Shown: in pieces, positions 1-6,818 of the stretch
Numbering within the stretch: the first letter of the stretch is position 1
Layout: each line of letters starts with the position of its first letter
Assembly: GCA_903823545.1 (NCBI GenBank)
Contig: CAIJTL010000929.1
Span: 1 to 13,490, forward strand
Length of the DNA stretch: 13,490 nt
Direction of reading: 5' to 3'
Source: an uncultured Planctomycetaceae bacterium
GTDB lineage: Bacteria; Planctomycetota; Planctomycetia; Planctomycetales; Planctomycetaceae
Program-made: the position numbers and the translations under genes
Notes under the pieces: generated by a model
Told to the model about the DNA's origin: nothing
The model's input: the letters and a program-made list of their open reading frames with translations, nothing else
Database searches by the model: none

Positions 1-1447
1 GCTGTTGGTAAGCGGCGTTCAGAGCCGCGCTGGCGGATTGCACTTCGGCGACAATCTTCTCCTGAGTGAATTGCATTTTGGCCTGGAGCTGAGCGAGCTT
101 CCCTTCGACGGCCTGTGACTTTCCCTTCGCTTTTCGGCGTTGCAGCGGGACACTGGCGACAACGCCTCCCTCCAACTCGAACGGCGACTTGTCATCTTTC
201 TTCGGATCGGCTGGGTTGCCGACGTCCTGCGAGCCAACAAGTATGGCATCGACCTGCGGCAGCCTGAGATTTTGTGCATTTGCGAGGTCGATATTGAGTT
301 GCTCGCGCAGAATTGCCAGCGAGCGAAGTTCCGGACGATTCGTGATTGCCAATTGAATGTCTGACTCGAAATTGCGTTGCGACGGGTCATCCGCTTTCGG
401 GAACTCTTGAGGCAGGCGAGCCACGTCAATGACTCGCGGCTGACCAGTCTCATCGCGCAAGAACAAGGAGAGCTTGTAGGTTGATTGCTGGAATTTCCGA
501 CGGGCGTCAATCAGCTTCGTACGACGCGACACGATTAAACGTTGATTGTCTGTCAGTTCGATCTCAGGAGCATCGCCCTGTTCAACTCGACGAGCCAGCC
601 CGTCGTTTCGTTCGGTCGCGTTTTCCAGCAAGTCTTCGGCAATGCGGACGTTTTGTCCGGCGGCAACCGAATTCCAATAGGCAATCGACGCGGCCTGGAT
701 GAAGGCAATGAGCTGAGCCTGAATCTCTGGCTCGACCGATTGCACCTCCCAATTGCCTCGCCATACACCGGCTCGGCGATCATCGATATTGCGGTTCTGG
801 AGCAACGGGATTGTCGCCCCCGCTTTGAATTCACCGCCGAGCTTTGTCGCACGCTCACCGTAATACACGGGAAAGTTGCCGGTCCCGATGCGATAGCCGC
901 CGAAGACCGAACCGCCACCAAACAATGGCTGCTCGGCCCCAACCGCCTGTCGGTAGTTCTCATAAAAACCGAGCGGCATGTTGAGCGAGTCGGCCTTCAG
1001 TTTGAGATCGAACTCACCATCCGCCGCGAGCAAGTTGCCTTGAGCGATGTTCCGCTCGAACATTGCCGAACGCAATAATGGATAGCTCACTATGACCGAA
1101 CCGATCACATCGTCCAGTTTCAGGGGTTCTAGGTCGACCTCTTCTTTGACGGGGACTTGCTCCTGCGGAGCAATTTTCGAGTCGTCTACGTTTGCAGGAG
1201 CGGGCTGCTCAGCGCTGACGAGTTGAATTGGCGATTTCGCCTGCGCCTGTGCGGTAGTGAGCCGGAACGCGCTAGCGTCGGGTTCGTCTTTGCCGTCGCC
1301 TTCCTGTCCGAACCGGACGCTCGCGCGCTCCGGCGAATTCGACCGAGACTTCGAGACGGCTCGGCCGCGAGTCTGTGCACAGCCAGACGCGACAAATACC
1401 GCGCCTAGGCACAGCGTCAGCCAGCCAATCGTCCGTGAATTGATCAT
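1..1447 (-). CDS. TolC-family outer-membrane efflux lipoprotein (partial, C-terminus off the left edge)
   Basis: The frame is open from an ATG at 1447 down to base 1 with no stop, about 482 codons, so the C-terminal end is missing. The N-terminus is a lipoprotein signal: a short Arg-containing n-region, a hydrophobic stretch (about residues 7-20) and the lipobox A-S-G-C with Cys23. A roughly 80-residue Pro/Gln/Ala-rich linker follows. The TolC-like part starts near residue 107 (LKLDDVIGSVIVSYPLLRSA) and contains long Gln/Ala/Glu/Arg-rich helices; the segment with NRPELRSLAILREQLNIDLA is typical of the family. TolC proteins form trimeric outer-membrane and periplasmic channels for tripartite export. 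GGAGG lies 10 nt before the start; an overlapping ATG four bases upstream stops after two codons. The likely partners are the ABC/HlyD pair at 6819-10378 on the same strand, although about 5 kb of unrelated genes lie between. That partnership is inferred; the family call is firm. Confidence 0.88.
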   Translation of the reverse strand, partial: MINSRTIGWLTLCLGAVFVASGCAQTRGRAVSKSRSNSPERASVRFGQEGDGKDEPDASAFRLTTAQAQAKSPIQLVSAEQPAPANVDDSKIAPQEQVPVKEEVDLEPLKLDDVIGSVIVSYPLLRSAMFERNIAQGNLLAADGEFDLKLKADSLNMPLGFYENYRQAVGAEQPLFGGGSVFGGYRIGTGNFPVYYGERATKLGGEFKAGATIPLLQNRNIDDRRAGVWRGNWEVQSVEPEIQAQLIAFIQAASIAYWNSVAAGQNVRIAEDLLENATERNDGLARRVEQGDAPEIELTDNQRLIVSRRTKLIDARRKFQQSTYKLSLFLRDETGQPRVIDVARLPQEFPKADDPSQRNFESDIQLAITNRPELRSLAILREQLNIDLANAQNLRLPQVDAILVGSQDVGNPADPKKDDKSPFELEGGVVASVPLQRRKAKGKSQAVEGKLAQLQAKMQFTQEKIVAEVQSASAALNAAYQQ

Positions 1448-1656
1448 TCCATCTGGTCCTCCACCCGATAGAACAGACATCGGCATCCGCAGGCTTTGCC
1501 GATGAACAACGACCGGCATGTTGAGCACAGTCTACTTCGCTTTCCTTCTTTGACTTGACCATCAGCCTAAAGACCGAAACCCTCTGCTATATTATTGGTC
1601 ATCCGGCTGACTCATTTGGGCAAGGTCGGTGAGTCGGAGAGGTAGCGGAGATTCTA
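1448..1656. promoter_or_regulatory. Divergent intergenic region (tolC-like gene / DUF6671-pyrC unit)
   Basis: These 209 bases separate two outward-facing genes and should hold both promoters. AT-rich stretches occur near 1545-1560 (TTGACTTGACC) and 1590-1600 (TATATTATT), but they are not spaced as a sigma-70 pair, so no promoter is called. The clearest structure is the dyad at 1478-1504. Confidence 0.4.
1478..1504. promoter_or_regulatory. Perfect 8-bp inverted repeat upstream of the tolC-like gene
   Basis: CATCGGCA (1478-1485) and TGCCGATG (1497-1504) are exact reverse complements separated by 11 nt. The centre lies about 44 nt upstream of the tolC-like ATG. It could be a dimeric repressor site or a hairpin in the 5' untranslated RNA; the sequence alone does not separate these. 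Confidence 0.45.
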
Positions 1657-2592
1657 ATGAGTGCCGTTCTGGAGGTTTTGGCAGCCATGAGCACCGAAAT
1701 ACCGAGCATCCTTTCAAGCGATCGAGCTGGCGCAGCCGGATTGGCTGGCCGGTACGAAAACCGGCCCGTGGCCTTCCTAAATCAGCACGGTAAAGAGATC
1801 GTGGTCGGGCCGGTATTGGCCGGCGGTCTGGGATGTCAGGTCGAACGGGTTCGCGGTTTTGATACGGATCAGCTCGGCACGTTCACTCGCGAGAGACCGC
1901 GCTCGGGCACGCAACTTGAGGCAGCACGCGTCAAAGCGCGCGAGGGGATGCGACTGTCGGGACTGCGGCTGGGGTTGGCCAGTGAAGGATCATTTGGTTT
2001 GGACCCGATGATCGGTTTTTTTCCGTGGAACTTGGAATTGCTCGTCTGGATTGACGATGACCTGGAGTTGGAAGTCGTGGGAGTGGGCTCCAGCCGAAAC
2101 ACCAACTTTACGCACCTGTCCTCCGCCAGTTGGGAAGAGGTCACCAAGTTTGCGGAGCAGATCGGCTTTCCGGAACATCACCTCATCGTTCGGCCATTCG
2201 ATGAGGACGACCCACGGGTGCGGAAGGGACTGGCCGACTGGGACACACTGCGGACGGCATTCGAGTCGGCTCGGGAGCAGTCGGAGAACGGGCGCGTGTT
2301 TGTGGAGACGGACATGCGCGCTCACGCCAATCCTAAGCGGATGTCGGTGATCGCAGAGGCTGCCGAGGACTTGGTGAAAAAGCTGCGGAGTGTTTGTCCG
2401 CAGTGTCACCTGCCAGGATTCGCGCGCGTGAAACCTGTTCCCGGACGACGCTGTGAAGCCTGTGGTTGCGCGACCGATGCTCCGGTGGCTTGGGTGCATG
2501 GTTGCCTCAAATGTCCGTATCAAGAAACGTATCCGTTGGAAGATGTGCCGAAGTACGTCTCGCCGGCTGAGTGTCCCAACTGCAATCCTTGA
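1657..2592 (+). CDS. DUF6671 family protein with C-terminal double zinc ribbon
   Basis: This 311-residue protein matches my recollection of the DUF6671 family; its function is unknown. The N-terminal and middle part carries the family-like segments ENRPVAFLNQHGKE (34-47), GFDTDQLGTFTRERPRSGTQ (67-86) and LASEGSFGLDP (107-117). Residues 247-309 hold nine cysteines in CxxC-type pairs: C247/C250, C266/C269 (plus C271), C283/C286 and C306/C309. This pattern suggests two structural zinc sites. There is no signal peptide or membrane segment, so it is probably cytosolic. The ATG at 1657 has GGAG six bases upstream; a second ATG at 1687 (residue 11) has GGAGG at 11 nt and is a possible alternative. 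It ends 12 nt before pyrC on the same strand, so the two are probably co-transcribed. The role itself cannot be read from sequence. Confidence 0.82.
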   Translation: MSAVLEVLAAMSTEIPSILSSDRAGAAGLAGRYENRPVAFLNQHGKEIVVGPVLAGGLGCQVERVRGFDTDQLGTFTRERPRSGTQLEAARVKAREGMRLSGLRLGLASEGSFGLDPMIGFFPWNLELLVWIDDDLELEVVGVGSSRNTNFTHLSSASWEEVTKFAEQIGFPEHHLIVRPFDEDDPRVRKGLADWDTLRTAFESAREQSENGRVFVETDMRAHANPKRMSVIAEAAEDLVKKLRSVCPQCHLPGFARVKPVPGRRCEACGCATDAPVAWVHGCLKCPYQETYPLEDVPKYVSPAECPNCNP

Positions 2593-2604
2593 GAGTCGCT
2601 AGCG

Positions 2605-3654
2605 ATGTCACACTTAATCACACTCACGAAACCGGACGACTGGCATCTCCACTTGCGAGACGGCGAGATGTTGCGCTGCGTCCTGCCTGACAGCGCGAGG
2701 CGGTTCGCGCGTGCCATCGTTATGCCCAATCTGCCGACCCCGATCACCACGACGGAACTCGCGCGACATTATCGCAACCGGATTCTGCAGGCGCTTCCGT
2801 GCGGCAGTGGATTTCAACCGCTGATGACGTTGTATCTCACCGAAGAAACGACCGCCGCCGAAATCGGCGCTGCCAAAGCGAGCGGTTTCGTCCACGCGGT
2901 CAAATGGTATCCGGCCGGAGCCACCACGCATTCTCAACAGGGAGTCCGCGACGCGAGCCGTTGCGATCGCGCCTTTGCCGCGATGGAGGCTCATGGACTG
3001 CCGCTGCTCGTCCATGCCGAAACGACCGACCCGCGCGTGGACATATTCGATCGCGAGGCGGTTTTTCTCGATCGCGAATTGTCCCCTGTGTTGCGGCGAT
3101 TTCCGCGATTACGCGTCGTCGCCGAGCATGTCACGACGCAGCAAGCGGTGCAGTTCGTTCGCGCTGCCGCGCCGCATGTCGGAGCCACGATCACCGCGCA
3201 TCACCTGCTGCTCAACCGCAACGCGCTATTTGACGGCGGCCTGCGTCCGCACCATTACTGCCGTCCGGTGCTGAAGCGGGAGAAGCATCAACTGGCCGTC
3301 CTCGAAGCGGCCATCAGCGGCGACCCACGCTTCTTTCTGGGAACCGACAGTGCTCCGCATCCGCGTCGTGACAAGGAATCCGCCTGCGGCTGCGCCGGCC
3401 TCTATACCGCGCACGCGGCGATCGAACTGTATGCCGAAGTCTTCGATCAAGCCGGAGCGTTGAATCGCCTGGAATCGTTCGCAAGTTTTCACGGTGCGGA
3501 CTTCTACGGCCTGCCGCGCAACGTCGGACAAATCACGCTGACGAACTCCCCTTGGACAGTCCCTGCGTCGATTCCCGTCGGCAACGATGTCGTCATCCCG
3601 TTCCGCGCCGGCGAACGAATCCCGTGGAGCATCGTTGCGGAGTGCATTCAGTAA
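2605..3654 (+). CDS. pyrC: Dihydroorotase, class II (E. coli type)
   Basis: Dihydroorotase interconverts N-carbamoyl-aspartate and dihydroorotate in de novo pyrimidine synthesis, in the cytosol. The 349 residues match the usual class II length. The metal-site residues are all visible, each two positions lower than in the E. coli enzyme: H14 and H16 in WHLHLRDG, the carboxylated lysine K100 in VHAVKWYPAGATTHS, H137 in LVHAETTDP, H175 in AEHVTT, and D248 in LGTDSAPHP. The substrate-side segments PNLPTPITTT (41-50) and HHLLLNRNALFDGG (199-212) are also present. The gene follows the DUF6671 gene by 12 nt and precedes a palindromic element that may end the transcript. No UMP-pathway gene other than this one is in the window. 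The assignment is very secure. Confidence 0.97.
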   Translation: MSHLITLTKPDDWHLHLRDGEMLRCVLPDSARRFARAIVMPNLPTPITTTELARHYRNRILQALPCGSGFQPLMTLYLTEETTAAEIGAAKASGFVHAVKWYPAGATTHSQQGVRDASRCDRAFAAMEAHGLPLLVHAETTDPRVDIFDREAVFLDRELSPVLRRFPRLRVVAEHVTTQQAVQFVRAAAPHVGATITAHHLLLNRNALFDGGLRPHHYCRPVLKREKHQLAVLEAAISGDPRFFLGTDSAPHPRRDKESACGCAGLYTAHAAIELYAEVFDQAGALNRLESFASFHGADFYGLPRNVGQITLTNSPWTVPASIPVGNDVVIPFRAGERIPWSIVAECIQ

Positions 3655-3657
3655 TAG

Positions 3658-3749
3658 CCTGTTGAAAAACGTGGGGCACGTTTTCAAAGTACCCGAATTC
3701 ACCGGGTTTCGCGCACGATGAAATCGTGCGCCTCGAGAAATTCAACAAG
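3658..3749. repeat. MITE/REP-like palindromic element with imperfect terminal inverted repeats
   Basis: The ends CCTGTTGAA (3658-3666) and TTCAACAAG (3741-3749) are inverted repeats with one mismatch. Between them lie three hairpins in a row: 3662-3687 (about 11 bp with one bulged A and a GGG loop), 3691-3707 (ACCCG/CGGGT) and 3711-3731 (perfect 9 bp, GAA loop). The outer repeats could also pair and close a cloverleaf-like fold, in competition with the first hairpin. No open reading frame fits inside and no clear target duplication flanks it. The shape resembles a small non-autonomous mobile or REP element; identity with a known family was not tested. Confidence 0.55.
3711..3731. terminator. 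Perfect 9-bp hairpin between convergent pyrC and larB
   Basis: GCGCACGAT and ATCGTGCGC are exact complements around a GAA loop, 57 nt after the pyrC stop and 48 nt beyond the larB stop. Both transcripts run into it. There is no long T-tract on either side, so intrinsic termination is plausible but not shown. It is part of the larger palindromic element. Confidence 0.4.
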
Positions 3750-3778
3750 CGGTCACGACTTCAGCTACGGGAGCTTCT

Positions 3779-4549
3779 TCACGAATGGCTGTCGATGTGT
3801 GTGCGCGGTTTTAGAATGCGATACGCGGCCATTGCCGCGCCAAATCCATTGTCAATGTTGCAGACGGTAATGCCGGCGGCGCAACTGCTGAGCATTCCCA
3901 AGAGAGCCGCCCAGCCTCCCGCGCCCGCGCCGTAGCCGACCGACGTCGGGACAGCGATCACCGGGATCGACACCAAGCCGCCCACGACGCTCGGTAATGC
4001 TCCTTCCATCCCTGCCACGACGATCGCCAGCGACACGCGGTCGAACAGCTTTCGTTGGGCGAGCAAGCGATGCAGACCGGCCACTCCGACATCGGTCAGT
4101 CGCTCGCACGAGATCCCCAGCACACGCAGCGTCTCAGCACATTCTTCGGCCACGGGGAGATCGGTGGTTCCGGCGCAGACCAATGCGACGGAACCGTCGA
4201 TCGATTTCGGGGCGGTGAATTCCAACGTGGCCACGCGTGCCAACGGGGCGTATCGCAAGTCAGGGAGTTGTTGCCGCAACGAATCCGCAAGAGTCGGGTC
4301 GATGCGGGTGATCAACACGTTCTGCCGTTTGCTCGCGACTTCGCGAGCGATGCCGACAATCTGCTCGGCCGTTTTGCCCTGGCCAAAGATCACTTCGGGA
4401 ACACCTTGTCGCAGTGCGCGATGATGGTCCACGGTCGCGTAGCCCAATTCAGCGAAGGGCAAGTCCGCCAGTTCGCTCACGGCCGACTCGACCGCGAGTT
4501 CTCCGGTACGGACCGCCTGCAATAAATTCCGGAGCTGATCTGGTAACAT
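3779..4549 (-). CDS. larB: LarB, pyridinium-3,5-biscarboxylic acid mononucleotide synthase (nickel pincer cofactor biosynthesis)
   Basis: LarB carboxylates nicotinic acid adenine dinucleotide with CO2 and cleaves it, the first step to the nickel-pincer nucleotide used by lactate racemase-type enzymes. With the ATG at 4549 the protein has 256 residues, the family size. Visible family segments are LPFAELGYATVDHHRALRQG (30-49), PEVIFGQGKT (51-60), the PurE-like VVAGMEGALPSVVGGL (177-192), PTSVGYGAGAGGWAALLGML (201-220) and NIDNGFGAAMAA (231-242). E182 and C223 sit two positions after the E180/C221 reported for the Lactobacillus enzyme. An in-frame GTG at 4597 would add 16 residues and overlap the sbtB-like stop, but homology favours 4549, despite a weak ribosome binding site. 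It lies downstream of the carbonic anhydrase, sbtA and sbtB-like genes. LarC and LarE are not in the window, so the cofactor pathway is incomplete here. Confidence 0.92.
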   Translation of the reverse strand: MLPDQLRNLLQAVRTGELAVESAVSELADLPFAELGYATVDHHRALRQGVPEVIFGQGKTAEQIVGIAREVASKRQNVLITRIDPTLADSLRQQLPDLRYAPLARVATLEFTAPKSIDGSVALVCAGTTDLPVAEECAETLRVLGISCERLTDVGVAGLHRLLAQRKLFDRVSLAIVVAGMEGALPSVVGGLVSIPVIAVPTSVGYGAGAGGWAALLGMLSSCAAGITVCNIDNGFGAAMAAYRILKPRTHIDSHS

Positions 4550-4583
4550 GGGGTACCCGTGTTCTCGAAAGTCTTTAGATCGA

Positions 4584-4886
4584 TCAAAACTTAGCACTAC
4601 GGATCACTTCGATGTCGGTTGAGTAGGCAATCATGGCAAACCGAGCGAAGAAGTCTGTTTCGAGACGAGCCAGCAGTTGCAGTGCGGGATCGGTCTGCAG
4701 AACGACTTCGATTTGGATGTTTGCGAACTCTTCAATGTCAGCGACGCGCGAGCCTTGAGCGCCAACTCCTTCCACTGGGAACAACGTGTAGCCGTGAGCG
4801 CCGGTCTCTTTCAACAATTCGGTCACGGCTGAGCGAGCTAATGCTTCGCAAACAATCGTCACGAGTTTCATCGAGTGCAGTTTCAT
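4584..4886 (-). CDS. SbtB-like PII-family signalling protein
   Basis: This 100-residue protein has the ferredoxin-like PII pattern: KLVTIVCEALARSAVTELLKETGAHGYTLF (about 7-36), a short Gly-rich T-loop region GVGAQGSRVADIEE (40-53), NIQIEVVL, and a final FAMIAYSTDIEVIRS strand. SbtB proteins bind adenyl nucleotides and control the bicarbonate transporter SbtA, which fits the overlapping sbtA-like gene. The start at 4886 is well supported: AGGAGG at 4893-4898 sits six bases upstream and the start overlaps the sbtA stop as ATGA. The chain ends at RSAKF and lacks the Cys-containing C-terminal extension (CGPxGC-like) known in cyanobacterial SbtB, and the T-loop is short. The PII fold is confident; SbtB identity rests on both sequence pattern and context. 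Confidence 0.85.
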   Translation of the reverse strand: MKLHSMKLVTIVCEALARSAVTELLKETGAHGYTLFPVEGVGAQGSRVADIEEFANIQIEVVLQTDPALQLLARLETDFFARFAMIAYSTDIEVIRSAKF

Positions 4887-4898
4887 GAAGCACCTCCT
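4883..4898 (-). promoter_or_regulatory. Strong ribosome binding site and ATGA overlap coupling sbtA to sbtB
   Basis: AGGAGG (4893-4898, minus strand) lies six bases before the ATG at 4886, and that ATG shares bases with the sbtA TGA at 4883-4885. The overlap predicts translational coupling, so permease and regulator would be made together. It also decides the start against the longer in-frame option at 4907. Confidence 0.8.
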
Positions 4899-5878
4899 GC
4901 CAGCCATTTGGCGATTTGAAAATAAATCGGAAGCCCGATCGTGATGTTGAATGGAAACGTGATTGCCAACGCGGACGTGAGATACAACGTCGGATTGGCG
5001 TCGGGAAGTGACAAACGAACGGCGGCGGGAGCGGCGATGTACGAAGCACTCGCTGCAAGGACTCCCATGAGCATTGAACCACCGAGGCTCAGGCCGGTGA
5101 AGCGACCCAGAGCGACTCCGATTGCACCATTCACAATCGGCATGGTGACTCCGAACGCCACTAGGAACAAACCAACCTTCCGCAAGTCACCGAATCGCCT
5201 GGCGGCCACCATCCCCATTTCGAGTAGGAAGAGCGCGAGCACTCCTTGAAACGGTGCCACAAAGAACCCGGCGGTCGTTTCAAGTCCCGGTTGGCCAGAC
5301 AGGAATCCAACCATGAGTCCACCGACTAGCAAGATCACACTGCGACCCAGCAGAGCTTCGTGCAAGGCAACCTTCAACATCGGTCCCAACTTCTCGCCCG
5401 GAGTTTGAGTCGCCAGCTTGCCAAGCACGACACCCACGATGATCGCGGGAGACTCCATGACCGCGAGAAACGCTGAGGCATATTCCTCGAACGGTTGATT
5501 CACCGACTTCAGAAAGTTTGTCGCAGCAATGAACGTCACCGCGCTGCACGATCCGTAGTGAGCCGCCAATGCCGCCGCATCAACAGCGAGCAGACGACCG
5601 ATGAATCTCAAGATCGGATAGCTCCAGAGTGAGACCAGCGTCCCCAAGACGATCGCCGCCAACGCGGGTAGCCAGACGGCGGCTAATCCCGCCTTTGCGA
5701 TGGATGCTCCTCCTTTGAATCCGATTGCGGTCAGCAAATAGATGGTCAGGCCCAAGTACAACGGCTCGGGAAATTTCAGATCGCTCTTCACCAAAGTCGC
5801 GAACACGCCCAGCAGAAAGAACAGCACTGCTGGCGACAACAAGTTGGCTTGAATCGCCTGCAAAAGGTCTGAGTTCAC
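4883..5878 (-). CDS. SbtA-type sodium-dependent bicarbonate permease
   Basis: The 331-residue inner-membrane protein has about ten hydrophobic segments and the hallmarks of the SbtA (DUF897) family, which takes up HCO3- with Na+. Visible segments are LLSPAVLFFLLGVF (13-26), FKGGASIAKAGL (54-65), HYGSCSAVTF (107-116), MESPAI (141-146), a second half-repeat with LLEMGMVAARR (218-228), ASASYIAAPAAVR (276-288) and TFPFNITIGLPIYF (307-320). The GTG at 5878 is preferred: AAGGA lies six bases upstream and family proteins begin close to this point. An ATG at 5917 would add 13 mostly polar residues and has no clear ribosome binding site. The gene follows the carbonic anhydrase gene by 64 nt and overlaps the SbtB-like gene. 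Confidence 0.9.
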   Translation of the reverse strand: MNSDLLQAIQANLLSPAVLFFLLGVFATLVKSDLKFPEPLYLGLTIYLLTAIGFKGGASIAKAGLAAVWLPALAAIVLGTLVSLWSYPILRFIGRLLAVDAAALAAHYGSCSAVTFIAATNFLKSVNQPFEEYASAFLAVMESPAIIVGVVLGKLATQTPGEKLGPMLKVALHEALLGRSVILLVGGLMVGFLSGQPGLETTAGFFVAPFQGVLALFLLEMGMVAARRFGDLRKVGLFLVAFGVTMPIVNGAIGVALGRFTGLSLGGSMLMGVLAASASYIAAPAAVRLSLPDANPTLYLTSALAITFPFNITIGLPIYFQIAKWLAGGAS

Positions 5879-5942
5879 GATGTTTCCTTGTGGTCTCGCA
5901 TTGTTGGTTTTCCGCAATGTGACTGATTCCGGTCACAGGCTT

Positions 5943-6659
5943 TCAGTCCAATTCCACGGGACTGACGATTCCGGTTTGCAGGTCATAGACACCTCCCGCG
6001 ACGATCAACTTTTTCTCGCGAATCAGCCGAGCCAACACAGGCGACGACTCCGACAAGACCGAAGCCTGCAATCGCACGTTCTCCTCGACCGACTTGGCGA
6101 GGTTCCCTTTGGTGGCGCGAACAGCCGGGCGAATGTGCTGGAACAAGCCGCTGATTTGGCCTGGAACTTCCGTCCCTTGCAGAGTCGCCGAGACCGCACC
6201 GCAATTCGTGTGGCCGAGCACATACAGCACCTTCGCGCCGAGCAACAAAGTCCCGAATTCCAGGCTCCCGATGTTTTCGCTGGTCGCGACGTTGCCCGCG
6301 ATTCGAGTCACAAACAAGTCGCCGAAGCCCTGATCGAAGACGATCTCAATTGGCACGCGCGAGTCCGCGCAACCCAAGAACGCCGCAAACGGCGTCTGCT
6401 TCGGCGCGACTTCCTTCACTCGTTCCAAATCGCGATGCACGCTCAGCGACTTGCCAGCAATGAATCGCTGGTTCCCTTCTCGCAAGATCGCGAGAGCCTC
6501 GTCGGGAGTCTCCGGATTTCTCGTCGCGTCCTCCGCATTCACGTGGTTCGTTGTTGCTGAGCACCACGCGCCTGCCGCGATAGCTCCCAGACTCGTCCTC
6601 AGCCAACGTCGCCGAGCCGTTTCCGAAATCTGTGGAGATGACCTTGCGCTGAATTTCAC
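5943..6659 (-). CDS. Beta-class carbonic anhydrase with Tat signal peptide
   Basis: Carbonic anhydrase interconverts CO2 and HCO3-. This 238-residue beta-class enzyme has zinc ligands C97 (in GCADSRVP), H150 and C153 (in HTNCGAV), with the D99/R101 dyad of the active type I site. Residues 16-21 (RRRWLR) followed by a hydrophobic stretch (about 22-35) form a twin-arginine signal, with likely cleavage after VNA near residue 42. The enzyme is therefore probably folded in the cytoplasm and exported to the periplasm. The start at 6659 is GTG. Cleavage would leave about 196 residues, normal for the mature family. It is the first gene of the set with sbtA, sbtB and larB, where it could supply or recapture bicarbonate next to the permease. 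Confidence 0.93.
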   Translation of the reverse strand: MKFSARSSPQISETARRRWLRTSLGAIAAGAWCSATTNHVNAEDATRNPETPDEALAILREGNQRFIAGKSLSVHRDLERVKEVAPKQTPFAAFLGCADSRVPIEIVFDQGFGDLFVTRIAGNVATSENIGSLEFGTLLLGAKVLYVLGHTNCGAVSATLQGTEVPGQISGLFQHIRPAVRATKGNLAKSVEENVRLQASVLSESSPVLARLIREKKLIVAGGVYDLQTGIVSPVELD

Positions 6660-6818
6660 TTCCGTTTGCTTCCCACTTCTTGAGTTGCGAAATCAGATCG
6701 CACTTCGCGAGTCGGGCAAACGATACTCGGATGCTGATGTTTCAACTAATCGAAAGCTTGTTGATTACAGGTTGATTTTATTGAAGACATCACCTAACGA
6801 TTCCGTTAGAAAGATCGA
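6660..6818. other. Intergenic region upstream of the carbonic anhydrase gene
   Basis: These 159 bases separate the HlyD-type gene (ending at 6819) from the carbonic anhydrase gene, both on the minus strand. The region is AT-richer than its neighbours (around 6745-6785) and probably contains the promoter of the carbonate cassette. No -35/-10 pair with good spacing could be picked by eye. Confidence 0.35.
6794..6809 (-). terminator. Small hairpin just after the HlyD-type gene
   Basis: CTAACG and CGTTAG pair perfectly around a 4-nt loop, 9 nt after the HlyD stop on the minus strand. A T-run follows on neither strand, so this is a weak candidate for a terminator or mRNA 3' end stabiliser. Confidence 0.3.

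Noticed and set aside
19..963. Several minus- and plus-strand open frames at the left edge
   Set aside because: They are shadow frames of the tolC-like gene, which is open through base 1 in one frame and has a lipobox and TolC-type segments.
1550..1605. Sigma-70 promoter from TTGACC and TATATT
   Set aside because: The two boxes are about 27 bases apart, well beyond the usual 16-18.
4055..4525. 156-codon plus-strand open frame
   Set aside because: It is antisense within larB, which is fully supported by family motifs.
5880..6560. 226-codon plus-strand open frame
   Set aside because: It is antisense to the carbonic anhydrase gene, whose active-site motifs prove the minus-strand frame. No recognisable domain appears.
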